A DNA stretch of 64,000 nucleotides from NCBI GenBank assembly GCA_029010715.1, contig JAQXKZ010000010.1:1-64000 (forward strand), written 5' to 3'. The DNA comes from Clostridiales bacterium. Its GTDB lineage: Bacteria > Bacillota > Clostridia > Oscillospirales > Oscillospiraceae. The notes under the pieces are model-generated. The model was not told the DNA's origin, did no database searches, and saw nothing but the letters and a program-made list of their open reading frames with translations. How positions within the stretch are numbered: the first letter of the stretch is position 1; the number at the start of each line of letters is the position of its first letter. Shown here piece after piece: positions 1 through 7,794 of the stretch. Both the position numbers and the translations under genes were made by a program.

Positions 1-38
1 ACAGACTGTCATATTCGGAAACATATATCCATCTCCGG

Positions 39-70
39 GCAGGCACGGCTTTCATCACAGCCGTGCCTGC
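39..70 (+). terminator. Hairpin upstream of prfA
   Basis: A perfect 12-bp stem (GCAGGCACGGCT / AGCCGTGCCTGC) with an 8-base loop is followed by TTAAATATT. It probably terminates the gene that lies before the window. The T tract is weak. Confidence 0.55.
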
Positions 71-97
71 TTAAATATTGTATTCATAAAGCTCTGG

Positions 98-126
98 TTT
101 ACTTTGCCGGCGGTTTATGCTAGAAT
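98..126 (+). promoter_or_regulatory. Sigma-A-type promoter of prfA
   Basis: TTTACT and TAGAAT are separated by exactly 17 bases. Transcription would begin near 133, so the ORF-track start at 104 cannot be used and the ATG at 155 is favoured. Confidence 0.5.
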
Positions 127-154
127 GTTTCCATTACGAAATCGGGAGTACAGT

Positions 155-1225
155 ATGTTTGATAAGCTGAAGCTTCTTCAAAATCAATATGAGCTCCTCT
201 GCGCGCGTTTAGAGGAACCGGCGACCTATTCCGATCCGGCAGTTTACGCGAAATATGAGCGTGAGGCTCGCGAAATACAGCCCATAGTAAAGGCCTATAC
301 GGATTACTCCCATGCCTGTGCATGTATGGACGAGGCTATGGAACTGATGGGTGACAGTGAGATGCGCGAGCTTGCGCAGGAGGAGTATGCCCAGGCAAAG
401 GCCGATAAGGAACGCCTTGAACAGGAAATAAAGATCCTGCTGCTGCCAAAGGACCCGAACGACGGAAAAAACGTGATCATGGAGATACGCGGCGGCGTCG
501 GCGGGGAAGAGGGCATGCTCTTTGCGGCGGATCTTTTTCGCATGTACTCGATGTACGCTGAGTCAAGAGGCTGGAAAATAGATGTTGCCAATGTCAGCGA
601 AACCGAGCTCGGCGGTATAAAGGAGATCAGTTTTGTAGTTGAAGGTGACGGCGCATACTCGCGTCTGAAGTTTGAAGCCGGCGGCCACCGTGTTCAGCGC
701 GTTCCCGTGACCGAGTCCGGCGGACGCATACACACCTCTGCCGCCACAGTTGCGGTGCTGCCGGAGATAGAGGAGATAGACTTTCATCTCAACCCGGCTG
801 ATTTGAAGATCGACACCTACCGTTCATCCGGTGCAGGCGGTCAGCATGTAAACAAGACCGAGAGCGCCATACGTATCACACATATACCGACAGGTACGGT
901 CGTGGAATGTCAGGACGAGCGGAGCCAGTATAAAAACAAAGACCGCGCTATGCAGATCCTGCGCTCGAAGCTATACGAAGCCGAGCAGGCAAAGCAGCAT
1001 GCCGCCCTTGCGAACGAACGTCGCAGCCAGATCGGCTCAGGCGACCGGAGCGAGCGTATACGCACCTACAATTTTCCGCAAAACCGCGTGACCGACCACC
1101 GTCTGAGCGGAGACAACAAGAATTTCAATATCCAGAATATTATCAACGGCGACCTCGACCCGCTGATAGACTGCCTTGTTACCGCCGATCAGGCGGCCAG
1201 GCTGCAGGCACAGACGGAGGCGTGA
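155..1225 (+). CDS. prfA: Peptide chain release factor 1
   Basis: Class I release factor that recognises UAA and UAG stop codons on the ribosome and triggers peptide release. The 356-residue product has the catalytic GGQ motif at about residues 228-230 in the context SGAGGQHVNKTES and the normal RF1 length. The ATG at 155 is chosen because GGAG lies 7 bases upstream, the product then begins MFDKLKLL as RF1 proteins do, and the predicted promoter overlaps the longer ORF start. It is followed one base after its stop by the tsaC-coaE fusion. In Bacillus prfA is likewise followed by a Sua5-family gene (with prmC between); prmC is not seen here. Confidence 0.96.
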   Translation: MFDKLKLLQNQYELLCARLEEPATYSDPAVYAKYEREAREIQPIVKAYTDYSHACACMDEAMELMGDSEMRELAQEEYAQAKADKERLEQEIKILLLPKDPNDGKNVIMEIRGGVGGEEGMLFAADLFRMYSMYAESRGWKIDVANVSETELGGIKEISFVVEGDGAYSRLKFEAGGHRVQRVPVTESGGRIHTSAATVAVLPEIEEIDFHLNPADLKIDTYRSSGAGGQHVNKTESAIRITHIPTGTVVECQDERSQYKNKDRAMQILRSKLYEAEQAKQHAALANERRSQIGSGDRSERIRTYNFPQNRVTDHRLSGDNKNFNIQNIINGDLDPLIDCLVTADQAARLQAQTEA

Positions 1226-1226
1226 G

Positions 1227-2435
1227 ATGGAAACAAAGATATTCAAAAACACCGCGGGAGGCGCGGCGGAAATAATAAAGCGCGGCGGCCTTGTCGCCGT
1301 GCCGACCGAGACCGTATACGGTCTTGCGGCCAACGCTCTCGATCAGGCTGCCGTATCCGGGATATACGAGGTCAAGGGCCGCCCCGCAATAAAACCGCTG
1401 TCTCTGATGGTACCGGATCCTGCGGCAATGGATGAATACTGTATTGGCGTTCCCGCGCAGGCGCGCACGTTGGCTGCGAAATACTGGCCCGGTCCGCTTA
1501 CAATAGTCATGAAGGCGAAGCCGGGGATACCGTCAATTGTCCTTGCCGGCGGCAGCACAGTGGGGCTGCGCTGTCCGGACCACCCGCTTACCCTGGCGTT
1601 GCTGCGCGGCTGCCATGTGCCGCTCGCGGCCCCATCCGCAAACCCGTCAGGTGCAGAGAGCGCCAGGGATGCATCGAAGGTACTGGAGTATTTTGACGGA
1701 AAGATCGATGCCGTCATCGACGGCGGACACTGTGGCCTGGGACGCGAGTCCACGATCATCGACATGTGCGCTGCGCCGTACCGTATTCTGCGTCAAGGCG
1801 CGCTTCCGGCGGACGATATTGCCGACACGCTTGCGGACACGCTGAAGATTGTCGGTATCACCGGCGGGACCGGCTGCGGCAAGACAACCGCCCTGAACGA
1901 GCTGCAGGAAATGGGCGCGCTGATTCTTGACTGTGACGCAATATATCACGAGCTGCTGGAAAACAGCAGGGAACTCATCGCCGAGATAGATAAATTTTTT
2001 CCGGGCGCGGTGCAGGACGGCGTACTCGACCGCAAAGCGCTGGGTGCGCTTGTGTTTACCGACGAAGAGGCCCTGCGTGACCTCAATATCATCACGCATA
2101 AATATGTGCACATTGAGGTCCGCCGCCGTCTGCGCGAGTTTGCCATGGCCGGCGGCGCCATAGCCGCGATTGATGCAATCGAGCTCTTTTCCAGCGGATT
2201 GAATAAACGCTGCTTCAAGACTCTGGCTGTGCTTTCCGATCGGGAACACAGGGTGCAGCGTATAATGAGCCGTGATAATATTACCCGCGAGTACGCTCTT
2301 ATGCGCATCAATGCCCAGCGCCCTCCCGAATACTATGAGAGCAGGTGCGATTTTACTTTGTACAATAATGCTGACCGCGAGCAGTTCAGGAATGACTGCC
2401 GGCAGCTTTTTAAGGAGATGTTTAACAATGGATGA
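1227..2435 (+). CDS. Fused threonylcarbamoyl-AMP synthase / dephospho-CoA kinase
   Basis: A 402-residue two-domain protein. Residues about 5-195 form a YrdC/TsaC domain (RGGLVAVPTETVYGL, KGRP, PLAAPSANPSG), which makes threonylcarbamoyl-AMP for the t6A modification of tRNA. Residues about 207-400 form a dephospho-CoA kinase (CoaE) with the P-loop GGTGCGKT at 213-220 and the typical LDCDAIYHELL segment; this enzyme does the last step of CoA synthesis. Both halves look intact and there is no stop or frameshift between them. The ATG at 1227 has GGAGG 6 bases upstream and follows the prfA stop directly. TsaD, the partner enzyme for t6A, is encoded at 24.6 kb. The two activities are normally separate proteins. 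Confidence 0.9.
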   Translation: METKIFKNTAGGAAEIIKRGGLVAVPTETVYGLAANALDQAAVSGIYEVKGRPAIKPLSLMVPDPAAMDEYCIGVPAQARTLAAKYWPGPLTIVMKAKPGIPSIVLAGGSTVGLRCPDHPLTLALLRGCHVPLAAPSANPSGAESARDASKVLEYFDGKIDAVIDGGHCGLGRESTIIDMCAAPYRILRQGALPADDIADTLADTLKIVGITGGTGCGKTTALNELQEMGALILDCDAIYHELLENSRELIAEIDKFFPGAVQDGVLDRKALGALVFTDEEALRDLNIITHKYVHIEVRRRLREFAMAGGAIAAIDAIELFSSGLNKRCFKTLAVLSDREHRVQRIMSRDNITREYALMRINAQRPPEYYESRCDFTLYNNADREQFRNDCRQLFKEMFNNG

Positions 2436-3810
2436 AATCAAAAGCAAGCTGTTTTATGAGCAGAAGAACGGCTATGACCTCATCGACACCGCCGAGCGCG
2501 TGGCCGTTGAGGACTACTGCCGGGAGTATATGGAGTATCTGAACATATCGCGTACCGAGAGAGAGGCTGTCATCAATGCCATAGATAAGGCGAGAGAATA
2601 CGGATTTGTCGAATTCCGCGCCGGGATGGAGCTGCGTCCCGGGATGAAAGTCTATTACTGCAACCGCGGCAAGGCGCTTATTCTGGCTGTAATCGGCAAG
2701 CACAGTCTCGCCGACGGCGCGGTCATTGCAGGAGCGCACGTCGACGCCCCGCGCATAGATCTCAAACAGAACCCCATGTATGAGACAGATGAGCTGTGCT
2801 ACTTCCGCACGCACTACTACGGCGGTATCAAAAAGTATCAGTGGGTTACCATCCCGCTTGAGCTGCACGGCGTTGTCGTACTCAAGGACGGCACTGTTGT
2901 CGACGTGTGTATCGGCCGCGAGCCGGGAGAGCCCCGTTTCGTTATCACCGACCTGCTGCCGCATATGGCGCAGGAGCAGGCCAAAAAGACTATGGCCGAA
3001 GGCATTACCGGCGAAGGCCTGCAGATTCTGCTCGGCTCCGTCCCCTATGCCGGCGACGGCAAAGACAGAGTCAAGCTCGCAGTCATGAGCATACTCAACG
3101 ATATGTACGGCATTACCGAGGAAGACTTTCTCTCGGCAGAGCTGACCGCGGTCCCGGCCTTCGATGTCTGCGAAGTCGGGCTTGACCGTTCTCTCATCGG
3201 CGGATACGGCCATGACGACAGGGTCTGCGCCTATGCCGAACTCAAAGCCATCTTCGACGTTAAGGATCCTGAGCGTACCTGCATATGCATTCTCGCCGAC
3301 AAGGAGGAGATAGGCTCCGACGGCGTGACCGGTATGCAGAGCGCCGCATTTGACTGCTTCATGGAGGACCTGTGCGCCTCTCAGGGTGTAGAGCTCCGCC
3401 GCTGCTATGAGAACAGCTTCTGTCTCTCCGCCGACGTGACCGCCGCCTTCGATCCTCTCTATTCCGACGCATATGAGAAGTCCAACGACGCCAAGGTCAA
3501 CTATGGTATGGGCATCTGTAAATTTACCGGCGCAAGAGGCAAATCCGGCACCAGCGATGCATCCGCGGAAGTCGTCGCGTATCTGCGCCGGCTGTTCGAT
3601 AAGGCAGGCGTTGTGTGGCAGCTCACCGAGATGGGCAAGGTCGACCTCGGCGGCGGCGGCACGATTGCCAAATACATGGCCAACCGCAACATAGATACCA
3701 TTGACGCCGGCGTACCCGTGCTCAGCATGCACGCTCCGTTTGAAGTCGTATCCAAATTTGACTGCTATATGACCTACAAGGGCGTTCTCGCAGCGTATAA
3801 TGACGACTGA
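2428..3810 (+). CDS. M18 family aminopeptidase
   Basis: Zinc-dependent cytosolic aminopeptidase of the M18 (aspartyl aminopeptidase/LAP4-like) family that trims N-terminal residues from peptides. Visible family features in the 460-residue product are GAHVDAPRIDLK, the acidic pair in ADKEEIGSDG, and the C-terminal MHAPFEVVSKFD segment that carries a metal-binding His. The ATG at 2428 overlaps the end of the upstream fusion gene by 8 bp and has TAAGGAG about 10 bases before it. The much longer ORF-track start runs back into coaE and is rejected. Probably co-transcribed with prfA and tsaC-coaE and ended by the hairpin at 3861. Confidence 0.9.
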   Translation: MDEIKSKLFYEQKNGYDLIDTAERVAVEDYCREYMEYLNISRTEREAVINAIDKAREYGFVEFRAGMELRPGMKVYYCNRGKALILAVIGKHSLADGAVIAGAHVDAPRIDLKQNPMYETDELCYFRTHYYGGIKKYQWVTIPLELHGVVVLKDGTVVDVCIGREPGEPRFVITDLLPHMAQEQAKKTMAEGITGEGLQILLGSVPYAGDGKDRVKLAVMSILNDMYGITEEDFLSAELTAVPAFDVCEVGLDRSLIGGYGHDDRVCAYAELKAIFDVKDPERTCICILADKEEIGSDGVTGMQSAAFDCFMEDLCASQGVELRRCYENSFCLSADVTAAFDPLYSDAYEKSNDAKVNYGMGICKFTGARGKSGTSDASAEVVAYLRRLFDKAGVVWQLTEMGKVDLGGGGTIAKYMANRNIDTIDAGVPVLSMHAPFEVVSKFDCYMTYKGVLAAYNDD

Positions 3811-3816
3811 CGCGAT

Positions 3817-3846
3817 GTAAACGAACGTTCACAAACGATCGTTTAC
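3817..3846. repeat. GTAAACG-type inverted repeat
   Basis: GTAAACGAACGTT and AACGATCGTTTAC form a 13-bp stem with one mismatch around a CACA loop. There is no T tract, so it is a poor terminator by itself. The left arm shares GTAAACGAACGTTCA exactly with the minus strand at 39958-39972. Confidence 0.5.
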
Positions 3847-3860
3847 CGATATCCGAGATA

Positions 3861-3898
3861 AATAAACCGGGCACTTCAGACTGTCCGGTTTATTTTTT
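3861..3898 (+). terminator. Rho-independent terminator after the M18 peptidase
   Basis: AATAAACCGG and CCGGTTTATT pair across a 14-base loop, followed by a run of T. It ends the prfA operon. Confidence 0.8.
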
Positions 3899-4027
3899 CG
3901 CACTGTACACAGAATATATCCGGAATGTGTTTATACCGGAAGCTCGTAAACAGCCCTGAAAGCGTTTTATTTAATTTATTACGAGACATTCGGTTCACAG
4001 AATCAAACGCGTGTACGGGGTGATACA

Positions 4028-4702
4028 ATGCCTGAGGAAGAAAACAATAACGTGCCAAATGCCGTCGAAGAAATCAGGGAATTAGGTCAGACAAGGCAGG
4101 GGAGCATTCATTGTCTGAGTATCATTGGTCAGATAGAGGGCCACCAGATACTTCCGGACGATGTTAAAAGCACAAAGTATGAGCATATACTCCCTATGCT
4201 TGCCGCGATTGAGGAGACGCCGGAGATTACCGGCTTGCTGATATTGCTCAATACCGTCGGAGGAGACGTGGAGGCCGGGCTGGCCATAGCCGAGCTAATA
4301 GCCGGAATGTCCAAGCCCACTGTCTCTCTTGTGCTCGGCGGGGGACATTCGATCGGCGTCCCGCTTGCTGTCGCCGCCAGGCGCAGCTATATTGCGCCTT
4401 CAGCGTCCATGACCGTGCATCCGGTGCGCATTAACGGACTCTTTATCGGCGCTCCGCAGACCTATGACTATCTTGCCCGTATTCAGGATCGAATAGTAAA
4501 CTTTGTCACCGCACATTCAGGCATCAGCCGTAGCGAATACGTCCGCCTTATGTCTGATACCGGGCAGCTTTCCAACGATGTTGGCACGATACTTTCCGGT
4601 CAGGAGGCTGTCGGCTGCGGACTGATAGACAGTCTGGGTACGCTCTCCGACGCGCTGAGCTGTCTGAAGTCGTTAAATACTGTACCGCCGCCGGAGAACT
4701 GA
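4028..4702 (+). CDS. tepA: TepA-type ClpP-like serine protease
   Basis: A 224-residue ClpP-fold protein of the TepA (translocation-enhancing protein) branch. The oxyanion/nucleophile segment reads GGGHSIGVPLAV with the likely nucleophile Ser108, and the likely catalytic His131 lies in MTVHPVRI. In Bacillus TepA has been linked to degradation of signal peptides after export; this is family knowledge, not shown here. The ATG is preceded by GGGGTG. No ClpX or ClpC neighbour is present. The gene stands alone between two terminators, so it is probably monocistronic. Ordinary ClpP is less likely because ClpP has GxASM at the nucleophile. Confidence 0.83.
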   Translation: MPEEENNNVPNAVEEIRELGQTRQGSIHCLSIIGQIEGHQILPDDVKSTKYEHILPMLAAIEETPEITGLLILLNTVGGDVEAGLAIAELIAGMSKPTVSLVLGGGHSIGVPLAVAARRSYIAPSASMTVHPVRINGLFIGAPQTYDYLARIQDRIVNFVTAHSGISRSEYVRLMSDTGQLSNDVGTILSGQEAVGCGLIDSLGTLSDALSCLKSLNTVPPPEN

Positions 4703-4723
4703 ATTCTTGTAAAAGCGCAGTAT

Positions 4724-4763
4724 AAACCAGTCAAGAATGCTTAATTGGCTGGTTTTTATTTTG
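4724..4763 (+). terminator. Terminator after tepA
   Basis: AAACCAGTC pairs with GGCTGGTTT (one G-T pair) around a 14-base loop, followed by TTTTATTTT. Confidence 0.7.
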
Positions 4764-4794
4764 TGAACACCGATTTAACATATCGTTCGGCATC

Positions 4795-4823
4795 TTGATA
4801 TGCAGCGGCGCCTCTGCTATAAT
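4795..4823 (+). promoter_or_regulatory. Promoter of the esterase-acyltransferase gene
   Basis: TTGATA and TATAAT separated by exactly 17 bases, about 45 bases before the ATG at 4868. Confidence 0.7.
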
Positions 4824-4867
4824 ATTAGAATTAAAATGAATTACATCTCTCAAAGAGGAAGTAATAA

Positions 4868-7036
4868 ATGGGACTGCCTGCAAAACTTATCAGATCACAG
4901 CTTAATTTTTTCAAGCCGTTTGTGGCCGCATGCTCGCTTGAGGTGACCAGAAAAGGGCAGGACAAGCTCGGCGAACTTATGGAGGCAATACACCGGCATA
5001 ACGTAATTATTAAAGATCATCCCTTCGACAATTTTGAAGGCGCATGGATTGTGCCCAGGGAGGAGCGCCGCTCCGGCGTTGTACTGTATCTGCACGGCGG
5101 CGGCTATGCCTGCGGCGATCTTGAATATGCCAAAGGCTTCGGTTCGACTCTTGCCGCCGAGTGCGGTGTGCGTGTGTTCTGCTCCGCCTACCGTCTTGCA
5201 CCGGAGGAGCCGTATCCCGCTGCGCTTGATGACGCGGAGGAGAGCTACCGCTATCTTCTCTCCAAAGGCTATACTCCGGGTCAGATATGTCTCTGCGGTG
5301 AGAGCGCCGGCGGCGGACTGATATATGCTCTGTGCCTGCGCCTGAAAGAGAAAAATATGAAACTCCCATGCGGGATCATTGCTATCTCGCCGTGGACGGA
5401 TCTCACCTGCTCCGGCGGCAGCTATGAGACGAACATGGAGAAAGATCCTTCACTTACCGCTGAGCTCCTGCATTTTTACTCCGACTGCTATGCCGGTGAG
5501 CATACGCCCAAGGACGCTCCCGAGCTTTCGCCCCTCTTCGGTGATTTGTCCGGTATGCCTCCTTCACTGATATTTGCCGGCGGAGACGAGCTGCTTCTTG
5601 ACGACTCAAAACTTATGCATGAGAAACTGCTCAAAGCCGGCTGCAAAAGCCAGCTGTTCATAGCCCCCGAGCGCTGGCATGCATATGTACTGTATATGCT
5701 CAACGAAAACGTGTCTGACTTTGACGAGATGAATAAATTTCTCACCAGAGTCATGGCCGCTGAACAAAAGCAGAACTGGCTCCGTCTGGATAACGCCGCC
5801 AAGATCTACCCTGCGGCCCTGCGTAAGAACTGGAGCAACGTGTTCCGTATTTCCGCCACGCTCAGCGAACCGGTGGACAGGGAAATCCTCCGCGCCGCTC
5901 TGGACGTGACCATACGCCGCTTCCCGTCTATCGGCGTCAGACTCCGTCGCGGCCTCTTCTGGTTCTATCTGGAGCGCATACCTGAGCCGCCCGGTATACA
6001 GGACGAGAACAGCTATCCGCTGGTCCATATGTCGTATAAATCCATACGCAACTGCGCTTTCCGCGTGCTGGTGTATGAAAACCGTATCGCCGTCGAGATC
6101 TTTCACGCCCTTACCGACGGCACCGGCGGCCTGATTTTCCTGAAAACTCTTGTGGCCGAGTACCTTACACACAAATACGGGATAAGTATTCCGGCGACCG
6201 ACGGTGTGCTCGGACGGCTGGAAGAGCCGTCCGCCGAGGAACTGGAGGACAGTTTTCTAAAGCATTCCGGCCCCTTTGCCGCCAGCCGCAAGGAGGCTAC
6301 CGCCTACAAACTCAGCGGCGCAGCGGAGCCGGATGGTTTTGTGCATCTGACGACCTTCATGCTGGACTCTGCCGCAGTCCTCGCCAAGGCCCACGAGTAT
6401 TCTGCGACAGTAACGGAATTTCTGACGGCCGCCATGATGCAGGCTGTTCTGCATCTGGAAGCCGAGCAGGTACCCTGCCGCCGGCTGCGCAAGCCTGTCA
6501 AAGTGCTTGTCCCGGTCAATTTGCGAAAGCTGTTTCCGAGCAAAACGCTTAGGAATTTTGCCCTTTTTGTCACGCCCGAGATCGACCCGAAGCTCGGTGA
6601 CTACAGCTTTGAAGAGATCTGCAGCGCTGTGCGGCACCGTATGGGCATGGAGGTCACTGCCAAGCAGATGAGCACGAAAATTGCCGCAAACGTCAACAGT
6701 GAGAAATCACCCTTCCTGAAGGTCATGCCTCTGGTCGTGAAGAATGCTGCCATGAAAGCCGTGTTTGACACGGTTGGTGAGCGCAAGTCCTGCCTCTGCA
6801 TGTCGAATCTGGGTCTTGTAAAGCTTCCGGAAGTCATGCGGCAGTACGTAAAGCGTATGGACTTCATTATCGGCCTTCCCTCCAGAACCGCATATAACTG
6901 CGCGCTGCTGTCTTATGACGGGACGGTGTACATCAATCTCGTCCGCAGTATCCGGGAGCCCGAACTTGAGATGCAGTTCTATAAGGTCCTGCGCGAGCTT
7001 GGCATCCATGTCAGGGTGGAGAGCAATCAGCGCTGA
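4868..7036 (+). CDS. Fused alpha/beta hydrolase (HSL-type) and acyltransferase-like protein
   Basis: A 722-residue fusion. Residues about 1-300 form a hormone-sensitive-lipase-type hydrolase: HGGG oxyanion motif at 76-79, nucleophile elbow GESAGG with Ser146, an Asp candidate in GGDELLLDD, and a His candidate in RWHAY. Residues about 305-720 resemble condensation or alcohol-acetyltransferase-like enzymes, with the HxxxDG motif in HALTDGTGG at 413-419. No signal peptide or membrane segment is apparent. An AAGAGGAAG sequence precedes the ATG. The next gene encodes a zinc-ribbon membrane protein and is probably co-transcribed. Substrates are unknown; acyl transfer or hydrolysis on a lipid or small alcohol is an inference. 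Confidence 0.8.
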   Translation: MGLPAKLIRSQLNFFKPFVAACSLEVTRKGQDKLGELMEAIHRHNVIIKDHPFDNFEGAWIVPREERRSGVVLYLHGGGYACGDLEYAKGFGSTLAAECGVRVFCSAYRLAPEEPYPAALDDAEESYRYLLSKGYTPGQICLCGESAGGGLIYALCLRLKEKNMKLPCGIIAISPWTDLTCSGGSYETNMEKDPSLTAELLHFYSDCYAGEHTPKDAPELSPLFGDLSGMPPSLIFAGGDELLLDDSKLMHEKLLKAGCKSQLFIAPERWHAYVLYMLNENVSDFDEMNKFLTRVMAAEQKQNWLRLDNAAKIYPAALRKNWSNVFRISATLSEPVDREILRAALDVTIRRFPSIGVRLRRGLFWFYLERIPEPPGIQDENSYPLVHMSYKSIRNCAFRVLVYENRIAVEIFHALTDGTGGLIFLKTLVAEYLTHKYGISIPATDGVLGRLEEPSAEELEDSFLKHSGPFAASRKEATAYKLSGAAEPDGFVHLTTFMLDSAAVLAKAHEYSATVTEFLTAAMMQAVLHLEAEQVPCRRLRKPVKVLVPVNLRKLFPSKTLRNFALFVTPEIDPKLGDYSFEEICSAVRHRMGMEVTAKQMSTKIAANVNSEKSPFLKVMPLVVKNAAMKAVFDTVGERKSCLCMSNLGLVKLPEVMRQYVKRMDFIIGLPSRTAYNCALLSYDGTVYINLVRSIREPELEMQFYKVLRELGIHVRVESNQR

Positions 7037-7066
7037 GCGCTGCGGCTGCAGAAAGGAATGAGTAAT

Positions 7067-7765
7067 ATGTATTGTATAAAATGCGGCGTTGAACTTGCCG
7101 ACAGCGAGAGAAAATGTCCGCTGTGCGGCACGGTCGTGTTTAACCCCGAGCTGAGCCGTCCGGACGGACGTCCGCCGTTTCCCAGAGAAAAGCTGCCTGC
7201 TCCCGAAAAGGTAAACCGTTCCGGCGTGATGTTCGTGGTCACAATGATTTTCCTTCTTCCTGTCGTCACGACACTCCTGTGCGACTGGCAGCTTAACGGG
7301 CATATTGTCTGGTCCGGATATGCGGTCGGCGCTATCGTACTGTTTTACACCCTGGTAGTGCTCCCGATGTGGTTCCGTTCGCCTAACCCCGTCATATTTG
7401 TTCCTGTCGACTTCGCGGTTACTGCGCTGTATTTGCTTTATATCAACTGTGCGACCGGGGGACATTGGTTTTTGAGCTTTGCCCTGCCGCTCACTGCCGC
7501 TGCGTGTCTTATACTTACCGCCGCCATTGCACTGCTGCGCTACCTACGCAAGGGCTATCTGTTTATATTCGGCGGCACGCTGATATTGTCCGGCGCGTAC
7601 ACTGTGCTCCTGGAGTTCCTGTTAAACCTGAATTTCAAATTACACAGCGGGTTCATATGGTCGTTCTATCCTTTCTCCGTGAGCTTTATTCTCGGCATGA
7701 TGCTGATCGTCATCGGTATCTGCAGGCCGCTCAGAGACTCTCTCCATAAAAAGTTTTTCCTTTAA
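7067..7765 (+). CDS. Zinc-ribbon integral membrane protein (DUF6320-like)
   Basis: A 232-residue protein with an N-terminal zinc ribbon made of two CxxC pairs (CIKC and CPLC, about residues 3-21), a short linker, and then about six hydrophobic helices from residue 50 to the end. The ATG at 7067 is chosen over 7058 because GAAAGGA ends at 7057: 7058 would leave no spacing, 7067 leaves nine bases. The family is probably DUF6320, named from memory and unchecked. Its position directly after the esterase-acyltransferase gene suggests the two act together, perhaps at the membrane. Function unknown. Confidence 0.7.
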   Translation: MYCIKCGVELADSERKCPLCGTVVFNPELSRPDGRPPFPREKLPAPEKVNRSGVMFVVTMIFLLPVVTTLLCDWQLNGHIVWSGYAVGAIVLFYTLVVLPMWFRSPNPVIFVPVDFAVTALYLLYINCATGGHWFLSFALPLTAAACLILTAAIALLRYLRKGYLFIFGGTLILSGAYTVLLEFLLNLNFKLHSGFIWSFYPFSVSFILGMMLIVIGICRPLRDSLHKKFFL

Positions 7766-7794
7766 TAATATCAACATAAACTGGAGCGATTGAA

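Noticed and set aside
2422-3732. Long minus-strand ORF of 436 codons
   Set aside because: Lies antisense to the M18 peptidase and has no recognisable motif; it is a shadow caused by codon bias.
3817-3846. LexA/SOS box
   Set aside because: GAACGTTC lacks the 4-base spacer of the CGAACnnnnGTTCG box, and no repair gene starts there.
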